Positions 1 through 8,445 of a DNA stretch of 64,000 nt are shown piece after piece. Positions within the stretch are counted from its first letter, which is position 1. The number at the start of each line of letters is the position of its first letter. The notes beneath the pieces were generated by a model. The model was not told where the DNA came from. It made no database searches and saw nothing but the letters and a program-made list of their open reading frames with translations. Source of the DNA: Sva-07 sp963715285 (GTDB lineage: Bacteria; Actinomycetota; Acidimicrobiia; Acidimicrobiales; Ilumatobacteraceae); assembly GCA_963715285.1 (NCBI GenBank), contig CAVQRU010000010.1:62001-126000 (forward strand). Direction: 5' to 3'. Made by a program: the position numbers and the translations under genes.

Positions 1-953
1 ACGGCCTCGTGCTCGTCGACCCCTGCGGCGACCATCGCCCGCACGGCCTGGCTGGCGATCCCGGTGCCCGCGGAGCCTGCGCCGACCACGACGAGGCGTA
101 GGTCACCGACCGGCGTTCCTGCGGTGCCGAGCCCGGCGACGATCGCTGCGACGCTCACCGCCGCGGTGCCCTGGATGTCGTCGTTGAACGAGCAGATGTG
201 ATCGCGATGGCGCGCCAGCAGCCGGTTGGCGTGCAGTTGCGCGAAGTCCTCCCATTGCAGCATCACGTCGGGGAACCGCTTTCCGAGCGCGTCGACGAAC
301 GCGTCGACCAACTCGTCGTATTCGGTGCCACGCACGCGCTGATGGCGCCAGCCGAGGTAGAGCGGATCCGACAGCAGGGCATCGTTGTCGGTTCCGACGT
401 CGAGCATCACCGGCAGGGTCCGTGACGGATCGAGCCCGCCGCCGGCGGTGTACAACGCCAGCTTGCCGACCGGAATCCCCATCCCACCGATGCCGAGGTC
501 ACCGAGGCCGAGCACTCGCTCCCCGTCGGTCACCACGACGACGTCGACCTCGAGGTCACCGACGGCGTTGTCGAGCAGTTCCTCGACTCGATCGCGCTGT
601 GGCCACGACAGGAACAGGCCGCGTTCGCGACGATAGATCCGCGACCACTGCTGGCACGCCAAGCCGACGGTCGGGGTGTACACGATCGGCAACAGCTCCG
701 CCAGGTGCCGTTCGAGGAACGCATAGAACAGCACGGAGTTGCGATCCTGCAGCGCTCGGAGGAACACGTGCCGACCCAGATCGGTCTGCTTCGACGCGTA
801 CTCCACCTCGACGCGCTGCAACTGCGTGTCGAGATCTTCGACCACCGGCGGGAGCAATCCGTCGAGACCGAGACGCCGACGCTCCTGCGCTGAGAAGGCG
901 GTGCCCTTGTTCACGTACCGATCCGCCAGGATCGCCCGTCCACGAGATGTCAT
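1..953 (-). CDS. NAD(P)-dependent malic enzyme, 3' end cut by window edge
   Basis: Oxidatively decarboxylates malate to pyruvate in the cytosol. Only the first ~317 residues are present; the C-terminus runs off the left edge. Visible motifs are YTPTVG with its tyrosine near residue 92, a GLGDLGIGGMG stretch near 149, the metal-binding FNDDIQGTA near 253, and the dinucleotide-binding GAGSAGTG near 286. Together these are diagnostic of the malic N-terminal and NAD-binding domains. The ATG at 953 is chosen because a TACGGT -10 element ends 8 nt before it, so the mRNA is probably leaderless. The downstream neighbour in reading direction is outside the window. Confidence 0.9.
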   Translation of the reverse strand, partial: MTSRGRAILADRYVNKGTAFSAQERRRLGLDGLLPPVVEDLDTQLQRVEVEYASKQTDLGRHVFLRALQDRNSVLFYAFLERHLAELLPIVYTPTVGLACQQWSRIYRRERGLFLSWPQRDRVEELLDNAVGDLEVDVVVVTDGERVLGLGDLGIGGMGIPVGKLALYTAGGGLDPSRTLPVMLDVGTDNDALLSDPLYLGWRHQRVRGTEYDELVDAFVDALGKRFPDVMLQWEDFAQLHANRLLARHRDHICSFNDDIQGTAAVSVAAIVAGLGTAGTPVGDLRLVVVGAGSAGTGIASQAVRAMVAAGVDEHEA

Positions 954-961
954 CACCACCC

Positions 962-967
962 ACCGTA
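962..967 (-). promoter_or_regulatory. -10 element for malic enzyme (leaderless)
   Basis: TACGGT lies 8 nt before the malic enzyme ATG, leaving no room for a 5' leader. No convincing -35 was seen. Confidence 0.4.
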
Positions 968-996
968 CGTTCTCGGCGCGGCGCGTGGGTCGTGGT

Positions 997-2157
997 TCAG
1001 CGGGCGTGGCGGAAGCCGGCCCGGATCTCCTCGACGAAGAGGTCGGGTTCCTCGAACGCTGCGAAGTGGCCGCCGCGGTCGAGCTGGTTCCAGTGCCGGA
1101 TGTCGGTGTACACGCCGTCGGCCCACCGGCGAGAGGCTGCAGTGAGCTCCGTCTTGAACTGTGAGATCCCGGTGGGGATCGAGACGGTCAGACCGCCCGC
1201 GAAGAACTCGGCGAAGCTCTCCCAGTACAACCGACCCGACGACGCAGCAGCGTTGTTGAGCCAGTAGAACATCACGTTGTCGAGGAGTTCGTCGCGTGAC
1301 ACGGCGTGCTCCGGGTGGCCGTCGTTGTCGGTCCAGGACCAGAACTTCTCGAGCACCCAGCCCGCCTGTCCGCTCGGCGAGTCGGCGAGGCCGTATCCGA
1401 GCGTCTGGGGGCGGGTCGACTGTTGTTTGGAGTAGCCGGACTCGTGCACGTCGTACGACTGGAATCGGCCGAGGAATTCCATCTCCTCCTCGGTGACGTC
1501 GCCGAGCTGGTCGGGGCTCGGTACGACCACGGGCATGTTCACGTGGATGCCGGCGCAGTGCCCGAGGTTCTGGGCGCCGATCATCGTGGTGATCAACGAA
1601 CCCCAGTCGCCTCCCTGGGCCACGAACCGCTCGTAGCCGAGCCGCACCATCAACTCGTCCCAGGCGGTCGCGATACGACCCGCTCCCCACCCGGGTCGTG
1701 CGGGCTTGGCGCTGAACCCGAAACCCGGCAGCGACGGAGCGACGACGTGGAACGCGTCCGCGGCGTCGCCGCCGTGCGCGACGGGATCGGTGAGTGGTCC
1801 GATCACCTCCATGAACTCGACCGTCGAACCGGGCCAGCCGTGGCTGAGGATCAGCGGAAGCGCTGAGGCCTCGGGCGAGCGGACGTGCAGGAAATGGATG
1901 TCCAACGGTTCGTCGCCACCACCCGACAGCGGCGTGCGGAACTGGGGGAACCGATTCAGCGCAGCCTCACGCGCCCGCCAGTCGTACGACGACACCCAGT
2001 ACTCGCACACCTCGCGGAGGTAGGCCAGTGGGATGCCCTGGCTCCAGCCGTCGACCGTCTCCTGCGCGGGCCACCGCGTACGTTCCAGGCGTTCGTGGAG
2101 GTCTGCCAGCACCGTGTCGTCGACGGAGATTTCGAACGGCGTGATCGGTTGCGACAT
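997..2157 (-). CDS. Epoxide hydrolase, EHN-domain family
   Basis: Soluble alpha/beta-hydrolase of 386 residues that should open epoxides to diols. The N-terminal ~100 residues match the epoxide hydrolase N-terminal (EHN) domain. The hydrolase core has the oxyanion motif HGWPGS near residue 100, the nucleophile Asp in GGDWGS near 178, and a C-terminal catalytic His in GGHFAAFE. The length fits microsomal-type bacterial epoxide hydrolases. The ATG at 2157 is preferred because the EHN domain begins right after it (MSQPITPFEI); the open frame continues upstream but that sequence is arginine-rich shadow of the opposite strand. The natural substrate is not evident. Confidence 0.88.
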   Translation of the reverse strand: MSQPITPFEISVDDTVLADLHERLERTRWPAQETVDGWSQGIPLAYLREVCEYWVSSYDWRAREAALNRFPQFRTPLSGGGDEPLDIHFLHVRSPEASALPLILSHGWPGSTVEFMEVIGPLTDPVAHGGDAADAFHVVAPSLPGFGFSAKPARPGWGAGRIATAWDELMVRLGYERFVAQGGDWGSLITTMIGAQNLGHCAGIHVNMPVVVPSPDQLGDVTEEEMEFLGRFQSYDVHESGYSKQQSTRPQTLGYGLADSPSGQAGWVLEKFWSWTDNDGHPEHAVSRDELLDNVMFYWLNNAAASSGRLYWESFAEFFAGGLTVSIPTGISQFKTELTAASRRWADGVYTDIRHWNQLDRGGHFAAFEEPDLFVEEIRAGFRHAR

Positions 2158-2284
2158 CGGCGCAACCGTAGCCGGTACCGTCGCGGGCCCGACGAGGCCG
2201 GTGTGGAGCCTCCGGCGCTCGGACTCGCCCGCAGCACGGCGGCTTCGATTCGCCTGATCGCGGTCCGAGCCAGGGCTCGGGTCG

Positions 2285-2365
2285 TAGGATCGGTGTCTCG
2301 TGAACGTCGCGACATGTCCACCAGCTCCGAGATCGAGCCACACCGTCACACGGTTGCCCACGTGA
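2285..2365 (+). promoter_or_regulatory. Candidate promoter and leaderless uORF before ROK gene
   Basis: TAGGAT at 2285-2290 resembles the local -10 consensus. A GTG at 2300 opens a 21-codon ORF ending in a TGA at 2363-2365 that overlaps a GTG (2362) in frame with the kinase. The arrangement matches the coupled leader ORFs seen near 57 kb. Translation is not proven. Confidence 0.3.
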
Positions 2366-3384
2366 ACGGCGCAGGCTCCTACCTCGTCGGGCTCGACAAC
2401 GGCGGCACGGCGAACAAGTTCACCGTGATGGATCGCGATGGGCACTTCCTGATCGACCGCCTGGTCGAGTTGCCGAGTCGGGTCACCGAAGGGCCGTCCG
2501 CCGCGATCGGCGCGCTCCGCGAGGCCTTCGAGGCGGCGATCGAGTTGGCCGACATCGATCGACGTGAGGTGTTCGGGGTCGGTTTCGACACGCCCGGTCC
2601 GGCGACGGCCGACGGGGTGATCTCGTCGCGCGGCGGCACCAACTTCGCGCACGACGGCTGGAAGGGCTACGACTTCCGGACCGCACTCGAGGACGAACTC
2701 GGCCTGCCGGTCGTCTACAGCAACGACGCCAACGCCGCTGCGCTGTACGCCCACCACGAACACTTCGGGGCGATCGGTGCGGAACGATCGTCGGTGTCGG
2801 CGATCGTCGGGACCGGCCTCGGCGGCGGTGTGATCGAGAGCGGACGGATCGTGAAGGGCGCTGCCGGGATGGCCGGCGAGCTCGGACACGTCCACATCCC
2901 GATGGACGGCCTGCTCGACGAGGGGCAACCGACGCCGACGTGCAATTGCGGATTCGTCGGTGATGCCGAGAGCGTTGCGTCACTCACCGGCATCCGGAAC
3001 AACCTGCTGCCCTACTGGTTGACGCGGTACCCCGACCACGAGCTCGCGGCGGTGGAGCCGCTCGATGCCGCGAAGCAGGTTCGGGGCTTCGGTGAGCGGG
3101 GTGACGAGATGGCCCGCCGCATCTTCGAACAGCAGGCGATGGCGCTGGGCCGTCTGTTCACGATCGCAGCCAACTTCACCGATCCGGACCTGTATCTGCT
3201 CGGCGGCGGCGTCATCGAGGCGGAGCCCTCGTTCCGCGATTGGTTCCTGGGACGGGTCGAGGAGCACACGTTGTTGCGCGACGAGCAGCGCAAGGTCGCA
3301 TCCTTCGCGCTCGTGACCGACCTCGACATGGCCGGCGCCCGCGGCTCGGCGATCGCCGCGCTGGCCGTGTTGGGCCACCGCTGA
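2314..3384 (+). CDS. ROK family sugar kinase / transcriptional-regulator-type protein
   Basis: ASKHA-fold protein of 356 residues, probably phosphorylating a hexose with ATP. It has the N-terminal phosphate-1 motif GLDNGGTANKF, the ROK Asp-containing segment YSNDANAAALYAHH, the glycine motif GTGLGGGVI, and the GELGHVHI segment with its zinc-ligand His. The zinc motif is CNCG followed by FVGDAE, so the third Cys of the usual CxCGxxGC is replaced by Asp. There is no N-terminal HTH, which favours a kinase over a repressor. Start: ATG 2314 is used; GTG 2362, only a few residues before the first motif, is equally plausible. Confidence 0.82.
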   Translation: MSTSSEIEPHRHTVAHVNGAGSYLVGLDNGGTANKFTVMDRDGHFLIDRLVELPSRVTEGPSAAIGALREAFEAAIELADIDRREVFGVGFDTPGPATADGVISSRGGTNFAHDGWKGYDFRTALEDELGLPVVYSNDANAAALYAHHEHFGAIGAERSSVSAIVGTGLGGGVIESGRIVKGAAGMAGELGHVHIPMDGLLDEGQPTPTCNCGFVGDAESVASLTGIRNNLLPYWLTRYPDHELAAVEPLDAAKQVRGFGERGDEMARRIFEQQAMALGRLFTIAANFTDPDLYLLGGGVIEAEPSFRDWFLGRVEEHTLLRDEQRKVASFALVTDLDMAGARGSAIAALAVLGHR

Positions 3385-3395
3385 TCCGATCCAAT

Positions 3396-3437
3396 GCGAT
3401 GAGCGAACCCCCCGAATGTGGGGCGTTCGCTCATCGC
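3396..3437. repeat. 42-nt palindromic element, copy 1
   Basis: Outer arms GCGATGAGCGAA / TTCGCTCATCGC (12 bp, perfect) and inner arms CCCC / GGGG around a 7-nt centre. It lies 11 nt after the ROK stop. It is the first of seven copies in the window. Confidence 0.85.
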
Positions 3438-3489
3438 GATGGTGGAGTGGGTCGCCGGGAGGTCCGAGTTGGCGCGCGGAGGGCGCGTG

Positions 3490-3495
3490 TACTCT
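3490..3495 (+). promoter_or_regulatory. -10 element of the formate dehydrogenase operon
   Basis: TACTCT ends 7 nt before the ATG at 3503, implying a leaderless transcript. A poor TTGGCG lies 15 nt upstream of it. Confidence 0.35.
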
Positions 3496-3502
3496 GCACG
3501 AG

Positions 3503-5428
3503 ATGTCCTCGACCGCCCAGGGTCGGCACCGTCACCGGCCGCTCGACCGCCTGACCGATCCGCTGGTGCGAGTCGACGGCATCCTGCGCCCCGCCACCTG
3601 GGACGAAGCGCTCGACCGGGCCACGTCCGGATTCCGAGCGGCGCTCGAAGCCTCAGGCGGCTCGTCGATCGGGGTGTTCTCGTGCTCGAAGTCGACCAAC
3701 GAGATGAACTTCGTCGCTCAGAAGCTCGCCCGTGTCGCGCTCGGCACCAACAACATCGACAGCTGCAACCGGACTTGACACGCTCCCTCCGTGGTCGGTC
3801 TGGCCACCGTGTTCGGAGCCGGCGGTGGGACATCGTCGTACGCGGAGGCCGAAGCGGCCGATGTGATCGTGATGTGGGGCTCGAACGCCCGCAATGCGCA
3901 TCCGATCTACTTCCATCACGTCCTGCAGGCTGTTCGGCGCGGCGCGACGTTGTTCGTCGTCGATCCACGACGGTCGGAGACCGCGCAGTTCGCTGATCGC
4001 TGGCTCGGCCTCGAGGTCGGCACCGACATCGCCCTGTCGAACACGATCGCCCGCGAGATCATCACCGCCGGGCTCACCCACGACGAGTTCATCCAGCGCG
4101 CGACGACGGGCTTCGACGACTACGCCAGGTCGGTCGAGGACTGGACCCTCGATCGCGGCAGCGAGGTCACCGGCGTGCCCGCCGACGCGATCCGCGAACT
4201 CGCCCATGCCTATGCCGGAGCAACGGCGGCGCAACTGTGTTGGACGCTCGGCATCACCGAACACCACAACGGCGTCGACAACGTGCTGTCGCTGTGCAAC
4301 CTGGCGCTCCTCACCGGCCAGGTCGGACGGTACGGGGCGGGCCTGTCGCCCCTGCGCGGGCAGAACAACGTGCAGGGTGGCGGCGACATGGGCGCGCTGC
4401 CCAACAAGCTGCCCGGGTTCCAGGACGTCGAGGACGATGCCGCCCGTGCGAAGTTCGAGGCGGAATGGGCAGCGCCGATTCCGCCGACCGACGGCTGGCA
4501 CCTGACCGAGATGTTCGACGCGATGGAGCGCAGGGATCTCAGGTCGCTGCTCGTCGTCGGAGAGAACCCGGCACAGTCCGAGGCCGACGTGAGCCGAGCG
4601 GTCGAGCTGCTCGGCGGGCTCGATCACCTTGTCGTGGTCGACATCCACCGGACGAAGACAGCGGAACTCGCCGACGTGGTGCTGCCCGGATCGGCGTCGT
4701 GGTGCGAGTCCGACGGCACGGTGACCAATTCCGAGCGCCGGGTGCAACGAGTCCGCAAGGCGCTCGACCCGCCCGGCGCTGCACGCGACGACATCGACAT
4801 CCTGCTCGACCTCGCGAGCGGGCTCGGCCACGACTGGCACTACGACACGCACGAGGACATCTGGAACGAACTCCGCCGGCTGTCGCCGATGCACGCGGGG
4901 ATGTCGTGGGAGCGTCTCGAATCGCTCGGTGGCATCCAGTGGCCGTGTTTCAGCGAGGACTCGCTGGAGCCGCCGTTCCTCCATGGTCGCCTCTGGGCCG
5001 ACGACCCGGTCGACCGCGGCCGACCGGCCCCCTTCAGCGTCGTCGCCCACGAACCACCGGCCGAGCCGGTCACCGACGAGTTCCCGCTGCGGCTCACGAC
5101 GGGCCGCCGGCTCGATTCGTACAACACGGGCGTCCAGTCCGGCGGGTACCGCAGCCCGACCCGACTCGGCGAGACGATCGACGTCTCTCCCGCCGACGCC
5201 CGATCGCTCGAGCTGACCGACGGCGAACTCGTGCGGGTCGCGTCGCCGCGGGGGAGCATCGAGGCACCGGTGCGCATCGACCGCAGCCTGCGTGCCGGCC
5301 TGGTGTTCATGACGTTCCACTTCCCCGACGAGATCGACGTCAACCAGCTCACCATCGACGCCACCGATCCGAAATCCGGCACCGCCGAGTTCAAGGCCGC
5401 CTCCGTGCGAATCGAGAAGTTGCCGTGA
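3503..5428 (+). CDS. fdhA: Formate dehydrogenase catalytic subunit, selenocysteine-containing (UGA at 3776-3778 read through)
   Basis: Mo/W-bis-MGD domain of a formate dehydrogenase, 641 residues when UGA codon 92 is read as Sec. The reading frame is open on both sides of this TGA without any shift. The residue sits in CNRT-Sec-HAPSV, matching the Sec-His active site of E. coli FdhF. Arg285 in LRGQNNVQGG lies 193 residues after Sec92, the same spacing as Sec140 to Arg333 in FdhF. The C-terminal ~120 residues are the molybdopterin dinucleotide-binding barrel. The usual N-terminal [4Fe-4S] domain is absent from this polypeptide and is encoded two genes downstream (7157-8059). A routine caller would break this into two ORFs or call a pseudogene. 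Confidence 0.88.
3776..3819 (+). other. Selenocysteine UGA codon and bacterial SECIS-like hairpin
   Basis: The UGA (3776-3778) is followed by a hairpin with lower stem GCTCC (3782-3786) / GGAGC (3815-3819) and upper stem GTGGTC (3791-3796) / GGCCAC (3802-3807). The apical loop is GGTCT (3797-3801). In E. coli fdhF the SelB-contacted loop also contains GGUCU, and the GGU is the seventh codon after UGA in both genes. Confidence 0.82.
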
Positions 5429-5450
5429 CGACCACACGCCTCGGGCTGCC

Positions 5451-7160
5451 ATGGATCTGAAGACCCGCGGGGTCGAGCCCACGGCTGCCGAGCGTGCCGC
5501 CGTCGCCGCCGTGCTCGGAGCCGACGACTCGCAGCGCCCACACGATCGACGGGGCGGGCAGTCGTTGCGGGCGCGCCGTCACCTGCTGCTGCCGACCTTG
5601 CACGCGCTCAACGACCGCGTCGGGTGGATCAGCCCGCCCGCGATCGACCACGTCGCCGAACGCCTCGACGTGTCGCCCGCCGAGATCCACGGCGTCGTCA
5701 CGTTCTACGGGCTGTTCTCGACCGACGAGCGGCCGTCGCGTCAGGTCCACGTCTGTGTCGACCTCGCGTGCCGATCGGAGCGCGGCAGCAGTGACCTGCC
5801 CGTCGGCGCACACCCGTCACCGTGTCTCGGGATGTGCGAGCAGGCTCCTGCCGTACTCGTCACCGACGCCGGCGATCCGGGCCGCCGGACCTCACTCGGC
5901 GGTGTCACCGTCGACCGGGCCGAAGGGTTGATCGCCGGATCGCCCGTTCCGGCGCCTTCCCGTCCGGCGACCGCCTCCGTCCCGCAGGTCGGCGATCCGG
6001 AGCTGGTGCTGCTGCGTCGAGCCGGCCGGGTCGATCCGCTCGACTTCGACGCCTACATTGCCGACGGCGGCCTGCGAGCCCTCGACCGCGCCCGCGAGAT
6101 GGGCGCGGACGGCGTGATCGGACTGGTCGACGCCGCCGGGCTGCTCGGCCGTGGCGGCGCCGCCTTCCCGACCGCGAGGAAGTGGCGGGCGGTGCGCAGT
6201 CAGGCCGCCACCCCCCGCCACCTCGTCTGCAACGCCGACGAGTCGGAGCCGGGCACGTTCAAGGATCGGGTGTTGATCGAGAACGACCCGTTCGCGCTGC
6301 TCGAGTCGATGGCGATCGCAGCGCTGGCAGCGGGCTGCGCGCACGGCTGGATCTATCTGCGCGGTGAGTATCCGGGGGTCGAGGCCGTCCTGGAGTCCGC
6401 GATCGAGCGGTTCCGCGCCGAGGGCATCCTGGGCGTCGGCTTCGACATCTCGATTCGTCGCGGTGCCGGCGCCTACATCTGCGGCGAGGAGACGGCGATC
6501 TTCAACTCGATCGAGGGGTTCCGGGGCGAACCGCGCAACAAGCCGCCGTATCCCTTCGAGGTGGGCCTGTTCGGCGCGCCGACGGTGGTCAACAACGTCG
6601 AGACGCTGATGAACGTGCCCTCGATCGTCCTCGGTCGCACGTCGTCGAACCGCCGGTTGTTCTGTCTCTCCGGTGCCGTCGCCGTGCCCGGCGTGTACGA
6701 GGTGGAACTCGGCCTCACACTGGGCGACCTGATCGGGCTCGCCGGTGGGCTCCGATCCGGCTCGGAGCTGCAAGCGGTCCTGCTCGGTGGCGCGGCCGGT
6801 CGGTATGTGACGGCGCTCGACCTCGTGCTCGACGACGACTCGGTTCGCGCCGCAGGCCTCACACTCGGCTCCGGCGTGGTCATGGTGCTCGACCAGCACG
6901 TCGACCTCGTCGATCAGATCCGCCGGATCGCCGCGTTCTTCCGCGACGAGTCGTGCGGGCAGTGTGTGCCCTGCCGTGTCGGGACCGTCCGTCAGGAGGA
7001 GGTGCTCGCACGGCTCGCGAACGGTGTGCGCGACGGGCAGGTCGAGCTGCTCGCCGACATCGGGCGGGCGATGAACGACTCGTCGATCTGTGGGCTCGGG
7101 CAGACCGCCCATCACGCGATCGAGTCAGCGGTCGTGACCCTCGGGGTGTTCGGGCGATGA
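5451..7160 (+). CDS. fdhB: NAD-linked formate dehydrogenase beta subunit, NuoE-NuoF fusion
   Basis: Diaphorase subunit of 569 residues that passes electrons from the Fe-S chain to FMN and NAD+. Residues ~1-150 are a NuoE-like thioredoxin-fold [2Fe-2S] domain with a Cys-x4-Cys near 102-107 and Cys-x3-Cys near 124-128; the gap between pairs is short, about 17 residues. Residues ~180-569 are NuoF: FMN-binding GRGGAAFPT near 233, NAD-related GAGAYICGEE near 338, and the [4Fe-4S] cysteines ESCGQCVPC near 500 plus SSICG near 544. It starts 22 nt after fdhA and overlaps the next gene by ATGA, so the three form one operon. Such fusions are typical of NAD-dependent formate dehydrogenases and bidirectional hydrogenases. 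Confidence 0.9.
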   Translation: MDLKTRGVEPTAAERAAVAAVLGADDSQRPHDRRGGQSLRARRHLLLPTLHALNDRVGWISPPAIDHVAERLDVSPAEIHGVVTFYGLFSTDERPSRQVHVCVDLACRSERGSSDLPVGAHPSPCLGMCEQAPAVLVTDAGDPGRRTSLGGVTVDRAEGLIAGSPVPAPSRPATASVPQVGDPELVLLRRAGRVDPLDFDAYIADGGLRALDRAREMGADGVIGLVDAAGLLGRGGAAFPTARKWRAVRSQAATPRHLVCNADESEPGTFKDRVLIENDPFALLESMAIAALAAGCAHGWIYLRGEYPGVEAVLESAIERFRAEGILGVGFDISIRRGAGAYICGEETAIFNSIEGFRGEPRNKPPYPFEVGLFGAPTVVNNVETLMNVPSIVLGRTSSNRRLFCLSGAVAVPGVYEVELGLTLGDLIGLAGGLRSGSELQAVLLGGAAGRYVTALDLVLDDDSVRAAGLTLGSGVVMVLDQHVDLVDQIRRIAAFFRDESCGQCVPCRVGTVRQEEVLARLANGVRDGQVELLADIGRAMNDSSICGLGQTAHHAIESAVVTLGVFGR

Positions 7161-8059
7161 ACGACGTCCCCGTCTCACTGCGAGACACCGGCGCGCCGGA
7201 TGTCACGGCGACGATCGACGGAACCGAGGTGACCGTCGCCGAGGGGACGACGATCCTGCAGGCGTGCGGCGGACGCGGCGGTGAGATCCCCACGCTCTGC
7301 TACGGCGACACGATCACGCCGAAGAACGCCTGCCGACTCTGCGTGGTCGAAGTGGAGGGCTCGAGGGCGCTCGCGCCGGCGTGCTCACGGCCGGTCGAGG
7401 CCGACATGGTGGTGCACACCCGGTCCGAGCGTGTCGACCATGCCCGGCGCATGGTGCTGGAGTTCCTCGGCTCGTCGGTCGACTTGTCGCTGACCGCGAA
7501 CGTGGCCGACTGGAACGAGGAGTACGGCGTCGACCTCGACCGCTACGGCGCCGACGCGGCGACGGTCGCGCAGCCGGTCAAGGTCGACAACGACCTCTAC
7601 GTGCGCGACTACTCGAAGTGCATCCTCTGCTACCAGTGCGTCGATGCCTGTGGCGAGCAGTGGCAGCACAGCTTCGTCATCGAGATCGCCGGGCGGGGCT
7701 TCGAGGCGCACGTGTCGACCGAACACGACGTGGCGCTGCCCGATTCGGCGTGCGTCTACTGCGGCAACTGCATCCAGGTCTGCCCGACCGGCGCGCTGAT
7801 GCCGACCACCGAGTTCGACATGCGGGCGGCAGGCACCTGGGACGAGGAGCGTCAGGTGGTGACCGAGACGATCTGCGGCTTCTGCGGGGTGGGGTGCGGG
7901 CTCGAACTCCACGTCCAGGACGACACGATCGTCAAGGTCACCTCGCCGCTGGACAACCCGATCACGCACGGCAATCTGTGCATCAAGGGTCGATTCGGGT
8001 TCCAGCACGCCCAGAACCGCCCCGGCGAACCGCGTCACCCGATCCGGCCCGCCACCTGA
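7157..8059 (+). CDS. Formate dehydrogenase Fe-S subunit: detached N-terminal half of the large subunit
   Basis: This 300-residue protein is what normally forms the front of a NAD-dependent FdhA. In order it has a [2Fe-2S] ferredoxin domain (cysteines between ~40 and 75), two [4Fe-4S] motifs of form CxxCxxCxxxC near 155 and 198, and at the C-terminus the Mo-proximal [4Fe-4S] domain with CGFCGVGC near 240 and a fourth Cys in NLCIKGRFGF near 275. It stops just after KGRFGF, where the missing continuation is the start of the 3503-5428 protein. The Cys-rich NuoG-type cluster expected between the ferredoxin domain and the first CxxCxxCxxxC is absent. It likely assembles with both partners in the cytosol to wire the Mo site to FdhB. 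Confidence 0.85.
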   Translation: MNDVPVSLRDTGAPDVTATIDGTEVTVAEGTTILQACGGRGGEIPTLCYGDTITPKNACRLCVVEVEGSRALAPACSRPVEADMVVHTRSERVDHARRMVLEFLGSSVDLSLTANVADWNEEYGVDLDRYGADAATVAQPVKVDNDLYVRDYSKCILCYQCVDACGEQWQHSFVIEIAGRGFEAHVSTEHDVALPDSACVYCGNCIQVCPTGALMPTTEFDMRAAGTWDEERQVVTETICGFCGVGCGLELHVQDDTIVKVTSPLDNPITHGNLCIKGRFGFQHAQNRPGEPRHPIRPAT

Positions 8060-8131
8060 CGACCGCGACGTCATCTGACAACTGCGAACCATCCGATGTC
8101 TGCGGCGCCACCCGATGACTGCGACGCCACC
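8056..8131 (+). repeat. Four imperfect 19-nt tandem units after the formate dehydrogenase operon
   Basis: Units at 8056-8074, 8075-8093, 8094-8112 and 8113-8131 keep an exact 19-nt phase; the last two agree at 16 of 19 bases, the first two are weaker. The array begins at the stop codon of the operon. Function unknown. Confidence 0.4.
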
Positions 8132-8445
8132 GTCGATGAGGTCGACACCGTCACGGGTTGGCGCACCGAGCCCCGGCTCTCACGTCCGCCAAGACAAGAA
8201 CCGGGGCTCGAGTGTGCTGGACGGTCGCTCACAACCAGGAAACGCCGTACATGGTCATACATTCGGTCACTTCCCGGGTCGGCTTGATTCAAGTCTCCGT
8301 CAGTTCGAAACGGTCCGACACGACTCGCGGGGCAACCGGGTCGACGAGTGCCGAGACCTTCTCCTCTGGTCGCGTTCCGACGGTCGGGGCATCGTGGAAG
8401 CGCAACTGATTCGACAGCAGCGAATCCGACGACAGGAGGCATGAC
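8060..8445. other. Intergenic gap of 386 bp
   Basis: No coding region is supported here: the short frames lack family signatures. It holds the 19-nt repeats (8056-8131), an inverted repeat (8167-8210) and, at its right end, a strong ribosome-binding site (AGGAGG near 8437) for the next gene. Confidence 0.6.
8167..8210 (+). terminator. Inverted repeat, possible terminator of the formate dehydrogenase operon
   Basis: CGAGCCCCGG (8167-8176) pairs perfectly with CCGGGGCTCG (8201-8210) across a 24-nt loop. There is no T-tract, so intrinsic termination is uncertain. Confidence 0.35.

Noticed and set aside
3503..5428. Formate dehydrogenase catalytic gene as a pseudogene broken by a stop codon at 3776
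   Set aside because: The frame is intact on both sides, the stop lies exactly at the Sec/Cys active-site position, and a SECIS-like hairpin with matching loop and spacing follows.
8115..8444. Possible small gene in the gap before the membrane protein
   Set aside because: No ribosome-binding site or -10 box at its start, no recognisable domain, and it overlaps an inverted repeat.
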